NCBI RefSeq assembly: GCF_040954835.1
Contig: NC_090708.1
Coordinates: 29,462,001 to 29,526,000, forward strand
Origin: Lepisosteus oculatus
Taxonomy: Eukaryota > Chordata > Actinopteri > Semionotiformes > Lepisosteidae
Length of the DNA stretch: 64,000 bases
Direction: 5' to 3'
Positions 1-11,896 of this stretch are shown here, piece after piece. The first letter of the stretch is position 1; each line of letters starts with the position of its first letter. The translations under genes and the position numbers were made by a program. The notes beneath the pieces are model-generated. The model was not told the origin of the DNA, made no database searches, and saw nothing but the letters and a program-made list of their open reading frames with translations.

Positions 1-1154
1 AATTAAATAAAAGCATTCATTAAGTAGATCTGGCTTTTAAAGTGCTCAGGGAACATGACTCTGAAATCCTTGGGGATAGAATTCCTGTCAGCTATAAAAT
101 GTAAATGATGTTGGGGGTTAAACATGACACTAGAGTTAAAATGAAGGTTGCAAGGTGGGGAGTAGGAAGACAACATGTGAGAACAGTACTGAGGTTCCAA
201 GCCATCTAGAGACTTACATGAGGATGAGCTGAGCATGAGGATTTGATTTTGAATTTGACAGGAAATCTGATAGGAAGCCAATGCATGGACTTCAGGACTG
301 GAGTAATGTGATCCCTTTCACACAACATGGTCTGGATTCTGCTTGTCAAATTCTGAACATACTGAAGTTTGTTCAGTTTTGCATATGTGGGTCAAACATC
401 AAGCCTGGATCAAATATCACCCCCTAATTCTTCAATTTTGATTGAAATTCAACTACAGTACCATCCACAGATAGGGTTACTGCATCAGCTTTACATAGTC
501 ACTCTTTTTTTCGTTGGTGATGCAATCAAGAGGGTGCAGAGACTGTCACCTCAGTGTCAGGTTTAGTATGGATGTACTGTAGATTTGACAATTATCAGCA
601 TAGAAAACCAGACCATGTGATCTTTACTAATGACCAAGTGGGAGCATATAAATGGTAAATAGTAGGGATGCAGTATCGAACCCTGAGGGACACTGGACTT
701 AAAGGAACCCAACTTCAGAACTGAAACCCCCAAGAGAGACAAAGTGTCAGCAATCAGTAAGGTAAGAGTGGAGCCATTTAAGAGAAATGTCAGAAACGCA
801 AATTACAGTCTCATTTACTGTTGAATCATTCTGAAAAATTTAATAACTCTTCATCCAATTCAGGGTCATGGAGGAGCTGAAGCCTACCCCAGTAAGCAAC
901 AAGTGCAAGGCACAATAAACTCTGGATATCTCAGGGTAGATACACATGTAGCAGCAATGCTTATTAATAAGACAGAATTAAGTGTTGCCATGCCGTGCCG
1001 TGCTGGGATGTGCCCAGCCATGATGGCTATCATGATCATTAGCCATTCCTGGCGCCTATCCGCCTGTGAGATTCTTGGGAACATCTGGATTGCAGTACTA
1101 GATGTCAGAGGTCATTGTGACTCATCTCTCATCTCGACGAATCACTCAGGAACC
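1..1154. other. No gene; old interspersed repeat remnants
   Basis: No credible gene is seen. The stretch around 845-960 (near 'gggtcatggaggagctgaag') matches the start of a dispersed repeat that is fuller at 18820-19150 and 29095-29345. The rest (1-840) reads like decayed interspersed repeat, but I cannot name the family. Short open frames here show no domain. Confidence 0.4.
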
Positions 1155-2201
1155 TGTAGGGCGTGGTAACCCCACGTGGGTCTGAAATGCCCACTAAACT
1201 TTCGACCAGTCACCATCTGTCTTGGTCCTGGTTTAAAAGACATTGCACACTTCAGAAACTTTGCTTCTTCTGCCAATTTTCACACCCTCAGAGACAATCA
1301 GGTGATGGCCGGTGTTGTCTGTACAGGGACTGGAACCTTCTTTCTGCAAGGTGTCAGCCTGGGGAATGCCCTACGTAAATCGCTAACCAACGCCAACATG
1401 GTCGGTTCCCTTGATCACTGGAGTATACGTTTGGACTCTTGTCGACAACCTGAATAAGTTTTTATTCAGCAGCAGCGCTACACCGGAAGCAAACCGAGTT
1501 TCTTTCCCCTAAAAAGTGACTTGCCCGGACCCATGGTCACCCTCTGTGCACAGAGACTTTCTACTAGTCAGCCAGACTACTAGTAGGTCCCTGAAAGAGA
1601 CACTGTCGGCGTTTAGCCACAGAAGAAATCTCTCCTCCTAATTCGTCTGACTCTGAGCTGCACTCTGACTGGTTGTCCAGGAGCCAAAGGACACCAGGAT
1701 GATGCCTATTGAATGCCACAGTGATTGGACGCTGCCGCTAGCTGGTTTTTGGTGTCCGTGCCGGGAAATACAAATGCATATCTGGATAAATTAACCCAAT
1801 GTTCTACATTGCATCTCGAGAATTCAATTGTTACCACAACACAAGTGGATATCAATTCAATTCATATGAGTAATGTATTTTCTTTTGAGTAGCTAATGTA
1901 GACTGATTAACGATAGTATAGCTGTATACTGAAGCATATTCTTTGTATCTCTTTGAGTTTTGCATCTCTTCGTGATTATATACCTTGCACTTTGATAACC
2001 CTCATAGTAAGATCTGCCACCTGTATCCAGGCTACTGTTATATGTTTTATGCACAATTTATGTATTAATAAATGTATCTTGTTTATTGAATCCGTGTGTG
2101 TGAGTCGCTGATCGATTGATTTGCTAAAATCCATAACAGACCACCTCGTGATTGCCTCTACAATTAATAAGTTGTCCCAGTAAATTCACAAAACCCCTAC
2201 A
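1155..2201 (+). repeat. Candidate solo LTR
   Basis: The segment starts TGTAGGG and ends CCCTACA, a perfect 7-bp inverted end with the TG...CA form of LTRs. Near the 3' end are a TATA-like stretch (about 1975-1981), AATAAA at 2067-2072 and a GT-rich run at about 2093, in the order expected for the promoter and polyadenylation signals around the R region of an LTR. No gag, pol or primer-binding site is seen nearby, so it would be a solo LTR. No matching target duplication was found at the edges, which lowers confidence. The Tc1 element begins 7 bp downstream. Confidence 0.4.
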
Positions 2202-2209
2202 GACAGATA

Positions 2210-3842
2210 CAGTGCCTTGCGAAAGTATTCGGCCCCCTTGAACTTTTCAACCTTTTGCCAACCTTTTTCAGGCTTCAAACATAAAGATATAAATTTTTTA
2301 TTTTATGTGAAGAATCACCAACAAGTGGGACACAATTGTGAAGTGGAACGAAATCTATTGGATTTTTGAAACTTTTTTAACTAATAAAAAAATGAAAAGT
2401 GGGGCGTGCAAAATTATTCGGCCCCTTTACTTTCAGTGCAGCAAACTCACTCCAGAAGTTCAGCAAGGATCTCTGAATGATCCAATGTTGTCCTAAATGA
2501 CTGATGGTGATAAATAGAATCCACCTGTGTGTAATCAAGTCTCTGTATAAATGCACCTGCTCTGTGATAGTCTCAAGGTTCTGTTGAAAGCGCAGAGAGC
2601 ATCATGAAGACCAAGGAACACACCAGGCAGGTCCGTAATACTGTTGTGGAGAAGTTTAAAGCCGGATTTGGATACAAAAAGATTTCCCAAGCTTCAAACA
2701 TCCCAAGGAGCACTGTGCAAGCGATCATCTTGAAATGGAAGGAGTATCAGACCACTGCAAATCTACCAAGACCTGGCCGTCCCTCTAAACTTTCAGCTCA
2801 GACAAGGAGAAGACTGATCAGAGATGCAGCCAAGAGGCCCATGATCACTCTGGATGAACTGCAGAGAACTACAGCTGAGGTGGGAGAGTCTGTCCATAGG
2901 ACAACAATCAGTCTTACACTGCACAAATCTGGCCTTTATGGAAGAGTGGCAAGAAGAAAGCCATTTCTCAAAGATATCCATAAAAAGTCTCGTCTAAAGT
3001 TTGCCACAAGCCACCTGGGAGACACCCCAAACATGTGGAAGAAGGTGCTCTGGTCAGATGAAACCAAAATCGAACTTTTTGGCCACAATGCAAAACGATA
3101 TGTTTGGCGTAAAAGCAACACAGCTCATCACCCTCAACACACCATCCCAACTGTCAAACATGGTGGTGGCAGCATCATGGTTTGGGCCTACTTTTCTTCA
3201 GCAGATACAGGGAAGATGGTTAAAATTGAGGGGAAGATGGATGCAGCCAAATACAGGACCATTCTGGATGAAAACCTGTTGGAGTCTGCAAAAGACCTGA
3301 AACTGGGACGGAGATTTATCTTCCAACAAGACAATGATCCCAAACATACAGCAAAATCTAAAAAGGAATGGTTCACAAATAAACGTATCCAGGTGTTTGA
3401 ATGGCCAAGTCAAAGTCCAGACCTGAATCCAATCGAGAATCTGTGGAAAGAGCTGAAAACTGCTGTTCACAAACGCTCTCCATCCAACCTCACTGAGCTC
3501 GAGCTGTTTTGCAAGGAAGAATGGGCAAGAATTTCAGTCTCTCGATGTGCAAAACTGATAGAGACATACCCCAAGCGACTTGCAGCTGTAATCGCAGCAA
3601 AAGGTGGCTCTACAAAGTATTAACGCAAGGGGGACGAATAATTTTGCACGCCCCACTTTTCATTTTTTTATTAGTTAAAAAAGTTTCAAAAATCCAATAG
3701 ATTTCGTTCCACTTCACAATTGTGTCCCACTTGTTGGTGATTCTTCACATAAAATAAAAAATGTATATCTTTATGTTTGAAGCCTGAAATGTGGCAAAAG
3801 GTTGAAAAGTTCAAGGGGGCCGAATACTTTCGCAAGGCACTG
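2210..3842 (+). mobile_element. Complete Tc1-like transposon (IR/DR type)
   Basis: A 1633-bp element with terminal inverted repeats of about 215 bp (2210-2429 and about 3628-3842). Each repeat holds an outer copy (starting CAGTGCCTTGCGAAAG) and an inner copy (GTGGGGCGTGCAAAATTATT) of a related direct repeat, the IR/DR layout of many fish Tc1 elements. TA dinucleotides flank both ends (2208-2209 and 3843-3844), the standard target duplication. The arms match closely and the transposase frame is open, so the insertion looks young and possibly autonomous. Confidence 0.95.
2604..3623 (+). CDS. Tc1-like DD34E transposase, full length
   Basis: Single-exon cut-and-paste transposase of 339 residues, the usual length for vertebrate Tc1 elements. 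Residues 1-110 form the paired-like DNA-binding part (two helix-turn-helix units joined by an RPGRPSK basic linker at about 56-62). The catalytic triad is visible: D152 in WSDETK, D243 in QQDNDPKHT and E278 in SPDLNPIENLW, with 34 residues between the second Asp and the Glu. A glycine-rich KHGGGSIMVW box sits at 185-194. The start at 2604 lies just after the left repeat and the stop just before the right repeat. There is no frameshift or internal stop. It would act in the nucleus, binding the inner and outer direct repeats of its own element. Activity is inferred only from intactness. Confidence 0.95.
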   Translation: MKTKEHTRQVRNTVVEKFKAGFGYKKISQASNIPRSTVQAIILKWKEYQTTANLPRPGRPSKLSAQTRRRLIRDAAKRPMITLDELQRTTAEVGESVHRTTISLTLHKSGLYGRVARRKPFLKDIHKKSRLKFATSHLGDTPNMWKKVLWSDETKIELFGHNAKRYVWRKSNTAHHPQHTIPTVKHGGGSIMVWAYFSSADTGKMVKIEGKMDAAKYRTILDENLLESAKDLKLGRRFIFQQDNDPKHTAKSKKEWFTNKRIQVFEWPSQSPDLNPIENLWKELKTAVHKRSPSNLTELELFCKEEWARISVSRCAKLIETYPKRLAAVIAAKGGSTKY

Positions 3843-3844
3843 TA

Positions 3845-4267
3845 CAAACAAAGACATACACTCACATCAGTCAACATCACAGGTCCAGAATTGAACCTAG
3901 GACCCCAGCATTGCAAGATAACAAAACTAATGGCTGCTCCACCATGCCATCCATTACAATATATTCTAGATATCATATTTAGCTTCTCTTTAACCCTATA
4001 TTTAGTTTAAATGAAGATAAATTGATGCAGGTCCAGAGCAGAATTTAGCCAGGAGATGCAGTGTAATGCCCAAGCATTCAGGGCCTTGGTTTAACATCTT
4101 TTAACAGCTTAACAAGATCTACTACTGTCCCTTGTCAGCATACCAGGGCTTTTGTTTACAAAATATGTGTCCAAAGGGAAAAGCTCCTCTTACTGCTCCA
4201 CCAATATTTCAGAAACGTGTTTTAACTTTGAGGTTTTCCATGTAAATTTTAATGATCCCCTTCCCTC
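3845..4267. other. No feature recognised
   Basis: AT-rich spacer between the Tc1 element and a SINE; no coding or repeat signal recognised. Confidence 0.5.
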
Positions 4268-4853
4268 CTTTAATAATAATAATAATAATAATTGCTTACA
4301 CTTATATAGCGCTTTTCTGGACACTCCACTCAAAGCGCTTTACAGGTAATGGGGACTCCCCTCCACCACCACCAATGTGCAGCATCCACCTGGATGATGC
4401 GACGGCAGCCATAGTGCGCCAGAACGCTCACCACACATCAGCTATCAGTGGGGAGGAGAGCAGAGTAATGAAGCCAATTCATAGAGGGGGATTATTAGGA
4501 GGCCATGATAAGTAAGGGCCAATTGGAAATTTGGCCAGGACACCGGGGTACACCCCTACTCTTTTCGAGAAGAGCCCTGGGATTTTTAATGACCACAGAG
4601 AGTCAGGACCTCGGTTTTACGTCTCATCCGAAGGACGGCGCCTGTTTACAGTATAGTGTCCCCATCACTATACTGGGGCATTAGGACCCACATGGACCAC
4701 AGGGTGAGCGCCCCCTGCTGGCCCCACTAACACCTCTTCCAGCAGCAACCTTAGTTTTTCCCAGGAGGTCTCCCATCCAGGTACTGACCAGGCTCACACC
4801 TGCTTAGCTTCAGTGGGTTGCCAGTTGTGAGTTGCAGGGTGATATGGCTGCTG
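4268..4853 (-). repeat. 5S-rRNA-derived SINE
   Basis: Read on the - strand, the head at 4853 to about 4765 matches the 3' half of 5S rRNA ('AAGCTAAGCAGGTGTGAGCC', then 'CTGGATGGGAGACC'), including the internal pol III promoter region. The body is about 400 bp. The tail carries the common motif 'AAAGCGCTATATAAGTGTAA' and ends in an (ATT)n run, seen on the + strand as (AAT)n at 4271-4292. Related copies lie at 43171-43391 and 53989-54372. Confidence 0.8.
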
Positions 4854-5871
4854 GCTAAGTTCTATATTGTTCTTTAGTTCTATATTGTTCATAGAGTCCG
4901 GCTTATGATGACTAAAATTAAATGTAATACTTGCTTAGGTCATATGAATTCTCAGTAACCCCTTAGAACAAGGTAACCTGTATAGTAAGTTCAAATCTCT
5001 AAAATAGTGATATATAATAAGCAAGTTATGAGTCATTATGAATTGCTATAAACTCTTTTATTGCAAATTATAAAAAACTTACTACTATCCAAATTATTAT
5101 CTTATAATATTTTATAATTTGATAAACATATAATTCTGAATTTATTATTTTTAATATTGTGCGAAATGTTTATACTAGCGTTGCATTTATCACCAGAATT
5201 AAACTAAATTAAATAAATTGTCAGGAGATAAACAAGAAAAGTCTTAACAGAAGACCACCTTCTCACAAAGTATGATTGTAACACTAAGCTGTAACATTTT
5301 TACAAGTACTACATTCACTCTGTGTCATTCATATGCTTCTAAATAAAGTGGTCCTAAATTAGTTGTTTGATTGACCACCTTAACAAACAAAACCCATTGT
5401 AGGCCTTGCTCTACTGTAAAAACACTGTAAAAATGACCATGGCTCCATTTTGGACATAAAATATTTTTATTAATATGACATGCATATGACTTATTGAATA
5501 TATAATACATGTTGGTAAGGCATTACAGTAATTACATTGTAATATACATCTCTACTGAGACAGACAATGAGAAAAGAAGTCTTTATTTCATTAGAAGCAC
5601 TTTATGTTTATTCAGTGGGTCCCCCTTGGAGTACTGTATATCACATGGCTCTCTTTGAGTTATATTGTGATATATTGGTACATTACCCAGTCTTATAACA
5701 TTCTCCCATTATATTTTAGCAAACAACCACGAGAGGGCCAGGTTCCTTTTGTAGGTAGTGCATTAATTTGAAGATCCAGCTGCTTCTTGAAAGCCAGTTG
5801 TAAAACAGCTCTGGCTGGCCAGTTTGTTCCAGATACCCAACACCATTTAGTGCTTCTTATTGTGAAACCTA
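4854..5871. other. No feature recognised
   Basis: AT-rich sequence with no gene-like or repeat-like signal that I can support. Short open frames (5325-5510, 5693-5884) show no recognisable domain. Confidence 0.5.
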
Positions 5872-6164
5872 CAGATGCAGCCATTCAAAGTGTGCGGTAC
5901 AGACACGTATCGGAGGTAATTGGCTACGGCGTAGCGCATTGTGACGCACGATGACACGTGGTACTAAGTCTTTAACTAACGAGATACCAGAGTCAACAAG
6001 CATACTTTTAGAATTTGATTAAAAGGGAATATAATATGGAATAGCGTATTTAAAGAAATTAATAACGATATAATTATATTCAAGTACTGCAACACAAGAA
6101 TAGTACACGCTGTACATTGTCTATTGATAATGTTTCTGTAGTGCTTTTTCAGCACTCTGCATGT

Positions 6165-6250
6165 GACCTTACCGGTGGCGCTGTGGGTTAGGTTCCTGAC
6201 TCCCACGTCACATGGTTTGTGATTGAATCCCACTGGAGCCATGACTTTTT
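6165..6250 (+). repeat. tRNA-like module inside foldback copy 1
   Basis: Contains a box A-like GTGGCGCTGTGGG and, about 45 nt later, a box B-like GATTGAATCC, in the order and spacing of a tRNA gene or the head of a tRNA-derived SINE. Related sequence appears near 24100-24165 (-) and 62715-62760 (+). I do not see a complete cloverleaf, so this is not called a tRNA gene. Confidence 0.4.
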
Positions 6251-6499
6251 TTAACAAACATTTCTTTGAAAAAATAAAACGTTTCCCTTGGTCAAAGATT
6301 AAATAAAACCTCACTCGCACCAAACAAATTTATATTTCTAAATATCACAACATGATCGAATTTAAGTCATTTTAATAACAATGAATAGTCACCTATGCGT
6401 TACAATATAAACATTTATATTGATTTAAATCGCGTTTTGATTTAAATCGTAAATGCGTGTTTAAATATATGTGTTTTTTGATTCACAATCAGACAAATG

Positions 6500-6621
6500 C
6501 AACATAAATTGATATCTTTGTCTTCTAAGTATCTTAATAAACTTTCAGCATAGCTTTCTCCAACATAAATTGATATCTTTGTCTTCTATGTATCTTAATA
6601 AACTTTCAGCATAACTTTCTC
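6500..6621. repeat. 61-bp tandem duplication
   Basis: Two nearly identical 61-bp units, each beginning CAACATAAATTGATATCTTT, lie head to tail and differ at only a few positions. Confidence 0.9.
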
Positions 6622-9600
6622 CCCGTTTAGATTTATTTTTCTTGGGATCTTGGGATCAAACGTGGAAAGATTAGATTGTAATCATTTTTATTTTTTAAAT
6701 ACATTTTATAAAAGTGTAATCTATGCTAAAAAGTTGTACACCACCTGCTATAAAGATACATATTGTAATACTTTCGGGTTCGGATAGGACAGACACGAGA
6801 ACTCAGACTTGAGGAGTTAAAACAAGTTAAAGCCTTGATTTTATATATCACCTTTAAAAGTAGAATCTCAAAGCAAATACCCAACACTGATTGTACCCAT
6901 CTGTCATGGTAATAAAGCACCCTGAATTGAATTGAATTGAGGGAGAGAGGGGGGGAGGGCGAGCGAGAGAGCCAGGACAGACATGCAAATAAGATACACT
7001 CCACAGACATTCACAACAGCGACATATAAAACAATCATAAAACGTTTGCACATATAGTAAAGTTTTGAGAAGCCACCTATATAATATATATAAAAGCGCT
7101 GATTCTTATGGAATGTGTTCTGCCGGGGATTCAATTTTTTTAATTTTTTTTTTAATCGCGTATCTAAGGAAATCGCAGTATAACTTTGTTCATGCACAAA
7201 CAGTGGCATGTTACATTATTAATTTGGGTGTCTCCTCTTGCCAGAAAGCTCTAAATTCCATTTTGAGTGCGGTTTTTGACTTTTTCTAAATTGCAACCCA
7301 TAAATAAAGCTGATACAGTTTAGACTTACTGTATTTTAAACTGTATTACAGCAGCACAATGGAAAATGCAACATAAATTGCAAAAATGCACTTGGAATCT
7401 GTCCAAGCCCTACTTTGTCAGGCATTTTCTTTTACTGCAACGGACATAAAAACTCCCTTGCTTTTAACAGAGCATTTCATAATTTCTGACAACGAAAATT
7501 ATTTAAACTGCGACACTTATCATGCATTCCATTATCAGTCTTCCATTTCTCCCTAAACATTTTAAGCATGAAAGTTTTATGAAAAGGTACCCAAATATGC
7601 GATTGCTGTATAGAATGAATTTTAATTAAAAAAAAATGATTTAACACGAAAATTAAGCTGCTTACATCTTCCGCCTGAGAACAGTCACCCGTTGCTACCC
7701 AACGCAGAAACACAACCACTAACCAGCAAAGAGAGGACATTAGCTAGCCAATATGATAAAAAAAACAAATGATTATTTTGTTTATTTCTTTTGCACATTT
7801 ATTTGAACATTTCCATCGATTGTACAAGCACTTGGAAACTGTCCAATCCCTAGTTCATCAGGCATTTTCTTTTACGCTGCGGGCATTCTCCCGGCCTGGC
7901 GCCGGTCTATGTCTTCTAGGAGATAATGCCAGCGAACTCTTGTTTTTATGTCCACTATAACAGACAATCTCCTTTGCTTTTAACCGAGCGTCTAACCCCT
8001 CTGATTGGAGAAAAAAGATGTGCTGGTTTGCTATACATACTGTACCAGGAAGATGATTTCTTTCTATTCGAAACGTATATTTTAAAAGTTTAAGAATTAA
8101 AAACCTTACAGCGTACACAGATTTCTAAACTGATCAGGATCGTTATCTTTGTCTTATCCATAATAATGTTCACCGCTCTGTCCAGCAAATTAATAATAAA
8201 CTTTATTTTATATAGCGTTTTAAATGAATAAGTAATTAGATTGCTCATAAACCTAATCACTTTTTCTACATAAACACAGCGTGATTGCTCTCTGAAAATG
8301 CCTTTTCTTTTTATTTAGGCTCAGATTTCAACTATAGATCGTATTATTATAAACTTTCTTGGAAAAATTTCTTTTATGTAAACCATGTTTGCTATTAATT
8401 CATTTAGGGCTAGAATATGTTCATTGTCTTCCAATCGAGTCTAGTTGACATTAGAAGCTTGCCACGCCCGGACTGTTACACCAACGCATTAGCATGTTAA
8501 AGCGATTTCATTGAGGAGCCTAGCTTTCTAAACTAGTAAGTACTGTACTTCCTTGGCTTTGGAGGAGGTGGTGTCTTTCTCTGGAAATCTCGCTCCCTTC
8601 TACTTTGAAAATACCTATGAAACCGGTTTATTTCGTCACAGCCATCACTCCCACAGAAAGGGGGGTTGTACTCGTTAATGTCTGAGCCAGAACACATCAT
8701 TATACCTCATTTTTTAATTTCTATAAATAAAATCGTTTGCCCAGCTTAACACTATTGTTGTTATTGTTTTTATCCTGTAAAGCGCTTTGAGGAGCACAGC
8801 TTTCTCACCACTTAGATTACTTTTTGATACCATCCTAACACAAAGCAGAAACTTCTTGTATTTTCCGATGACATACAAGTGGAAAGATTACAGATTTTAA
8901 TCATCTTTTTTCTGAACCAGGGAAAATCTGATCATGTTTCTCTATAACAATATTAAAAAACTTTATTTTACATATCACCTTTAAAAGTGGCATCTCAAAG
9001 CAATACAGTAGATGTAAACCACAGATTACAAAGTAAGTACCCAGACAAACGGAAACGCGTTTTTAATAAAATGCTTTTATTCATTCAGCAGAGAGAGAGC
9101 GTAAAACCTGGGCGTAACAGCTGTTCCTTTTTCTGATCACTCGCTCTCTGGATACACGTCTCACCTGTCCTGTTCTTTGTTTTCCTAATTTTCTGATTAT
9201 GCCTTCTGCGATCCACTCCTGCCCTCACACCTCAAGAAGACTATTTTAAATTTCTTTGCGCGGTCCGTTGTGCAGTTAACCCTTGTATGTGCTGTCCTTA
9301 AGATGATATCACATAAAGGTGATATGTAAAATAATGTTTTTTATTATTGTTATAGAGAAACATGATCAGATTTTCCCCGGTTCAGAAAAAAAGATCTAGT
9401 TTGTCACTAGTACACTTTTAATACAGTCTTTGCTGTGCTCTTGGGGATCCTCATGATATTTCGAACTCTGGTTGAATGATAAGTGTCGCAGTTTAAATAA
9501 TTTTCGTAGTTAGAAATTATGGAACGCTCTGTTAAAAGCAAGGGAGTTTTTATGTCCGTTGCAGTTTTTTTGCAACATAAATATAATTATATCGTTATTA

Positions 9601-10436
9601 ATTTCTTTAGGTACGCGATTCCATTTAATATTCCCTTTTAATCAAATTCTAAAAGTATGCTTGTTGACTCCGGTATCACGTTAGTTAAAGACTTCGATGC
9701 TTAAAATGTTTAGGGAGAAATGGAATACTGGTGTGTATGTTTTCTTTAAAGTACCGAGACCAGCCATATACTGTATGTTTAAGTTCAAAAATTAATATCG
9801 TTTATGGCCTTCACACGCGTTACAGTATGCTCCTATTCTTTTTATGCTCAGGTACTAAGATTTCCCTTCAGTGGTTAAATTCCATATAAATATTCAATAC
9901 TTAAACGGGCACAGTTAAGACATTAAATATACATATACATACTGTATACAGTACAGTTTGCATACGGTAATATGTTTATGTTCCGCAATCAATCTCTTTT
10001 ATGAGCATGTGAAAGGCATGGTGAATCGATTGTCAAAAATTACTGTACTTTGCATGATTGGAAACAAATGCGTGATTGCGAAATGCCGTGGTGTTACTTT
10101 TACAAAGACCGTCAATGAAAAAAATAATGTGGACCAGGGCAATACTTTGAGTTTACAGCTTGTCCAAGGTCATTCATTATTAATACTATTAGTAATATCT
10201 TTGTTAAAGACTTTGATGGCGACAGCTCAAACATGAGAGGTTGAGCTTTATTAGCTCCACCTTGTGGAAATTCCGGATACTATTATTTTGCTTGCGGTAA
10301 CTAGCGGTGAATTTACGGTAACTAGCAGTATTTACCAGTGACTCGCGGTAGACTGAGTAAAGCGCACTGCAAAATTTATTTTATTCTCGCTCATGTTCAT
10401 TGGATCAATTCAGAAAATGCATTTTATGCATTTGTG

Positions 10437-11753
10437 ACAATCCCTTTGTAATCTCCAGTGTTTCTACATTTTGTTTTATTTTTTTAGCAATCTAGTTGCT
10501 TTGTATTTTATCCAAGAGGGTAATATCCTGAATATTGAAAAATATCTTCTTTCTATAAGTCTTGAATATATAACAATGATGCACATGAAAGAGAATAAAT
10601 TATTAATTCCTTGATAATGTAATGTGATATCTCCTGTAATAAATAATGAGAGGTATATTGGTAGAGAAATAATAAAATATTTTGCAATAGAAGTTCTTAT
10701 AAAAACAGTAGGAAGAGTCAAGGTATGTTTTTGAGAGAAGGCTGTGATTTCTCTTTCTTCAGTACATCAGCTCTGCTAACAAAAGGAAATGCAGATTTTA
10801 AAATTATGAATGGCTGTACATTATTTTTTAAACTCGGATTCTGAAGGTGTGAAAATGGCTGCTGATCCTTCTTAAAACTCTTATTGAATGATCTATATAC
10901 CTTTAAACCACAATGTTTATTAAACTTCAGAGAAATCCTTTCTTTCATTTTGAGGATTATTCTGTAACAATTCCACCTGATAACAAGTACAGTATGCAAA
11001 AACCTGTCGCTCTGACAATTTAATTCAGTGTATAAAAATGTATGCTCATGTAAGAAATCCTCTAACCATCAGAATGCTCGAACCATCTGCTCTAGCCATC
11101 AATAAATAATATAGAAAAAATAAATTAGTAAATATACATAAGTATTTCTTTTTTTTAACCTGTTATATAAGACTTAATTAATAAGTTCTGTCATCTTAAG
11201 GATTCTGTTTGAAATTGGGTGTTTGGATTTTTCCTCTTATTTATATGGGTTTTCTCTGGTAACTTAAATTTCTTTATGAATGCCCTATTATGGGTTGAAG
11301 TACTATTTATATTGTATATCCACCTTTTGCCCTGCATCTGCCAGGTAAAGCTGGGATCTGCTAAGAATAAAACAGTTGCTGAAGATGGATACATTCTCTC
11401 TCTATGAATGCCAGTCAGTTACATTGTTCTCTGTGGTAATAAGTCAAGCTTTCTGTAAAAGTTTACTTTACTTGAATAATAACTTTTGTTGCTTTTGTTC
11501 CTAATTGTGTAAAGGTGACATGAGTAATTTCCAGTGATTTGAGCAATGCAGAGCTTAGCAATGATTCATTCAATCTCGATTTTCAAAAGCAAGCTGAAAC
11601 ATAAAATACATTTCAAATTCTGTTTTTCTTAAATTTGTTTTTGCATTTAACTGATCTTTGGAAAATAAGGAATGCTGTTATACATACTGACTACATAAGA
11701 AAGGTTGCGATCAAGAAGAGGCATTTCTAGGGTGTTTCCTTCAGATAATGCAG
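10437..11753. other. 3' flank of gene A, nothing recognised
   Basis: No cytoplasmic-tail exon with tyrosine motifs was found here on the - strand. This supports gene A ending in its transmembrane exon. No repeat family recognised. Confidence 0.45.
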
Positions 11754-11896
11754 TCAAAGTATCATAATTACTGTACCTTTTTCTCTGCATCTTAGTAAGA
11801 CCAGAAGTAGCATCACTGTTGTAATACAAAGCCCTCCAGTTCGTGCCCAAGACAGCCAGAAGAAAAGTTTTATCTGTTCATCACACTGCACACAGC
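11754..11896 (-). CDS. Gene A exon 4: transmembrane and short tail
   Basis: Begins after a TTGCAG acceptor in phase 1 and reads CVQCDEQ, then a hydrophobic segment containing Arg, then RCREKG and a stop. A possible donor (AAAG|GTACAG) at 11777/11776 would instead join a further exon, but none was recognised. Confidence 0.6.

Larger units (their letters stand above)
5872..10436. mobile_element. Foldback transposon copy 1 (CAGATGCAGCC family)
   Basis: The left end reads TA then CAGATGCAGCCATTCAAAG, matching the ends of the copies at 20486 and 60370. The arms are inverted: the block 5973-6083 (holding 'AGTCAACAAGCATACTTTTA') recurs reversed at 9572-9702. The right end is decayed. The last homologous stretch is 10220-10330 (remnants of the 'catgagaggtt...agct' and 'gcggtaact' motifs), with a degenerate terminus near 10416-10436, so the right limit is approximate. 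No transposase part was found in this copy. Confidence 0.65.

Noticed and set aside
4268..4853. Calling the 5S-like head a genuine 5S rRNA gene
   Set aside because: Only the 3' half of 5S rRNA is matched and it is fused to a SINE body with an (ATT)n tail; other copies in the window show it is a retroposon.
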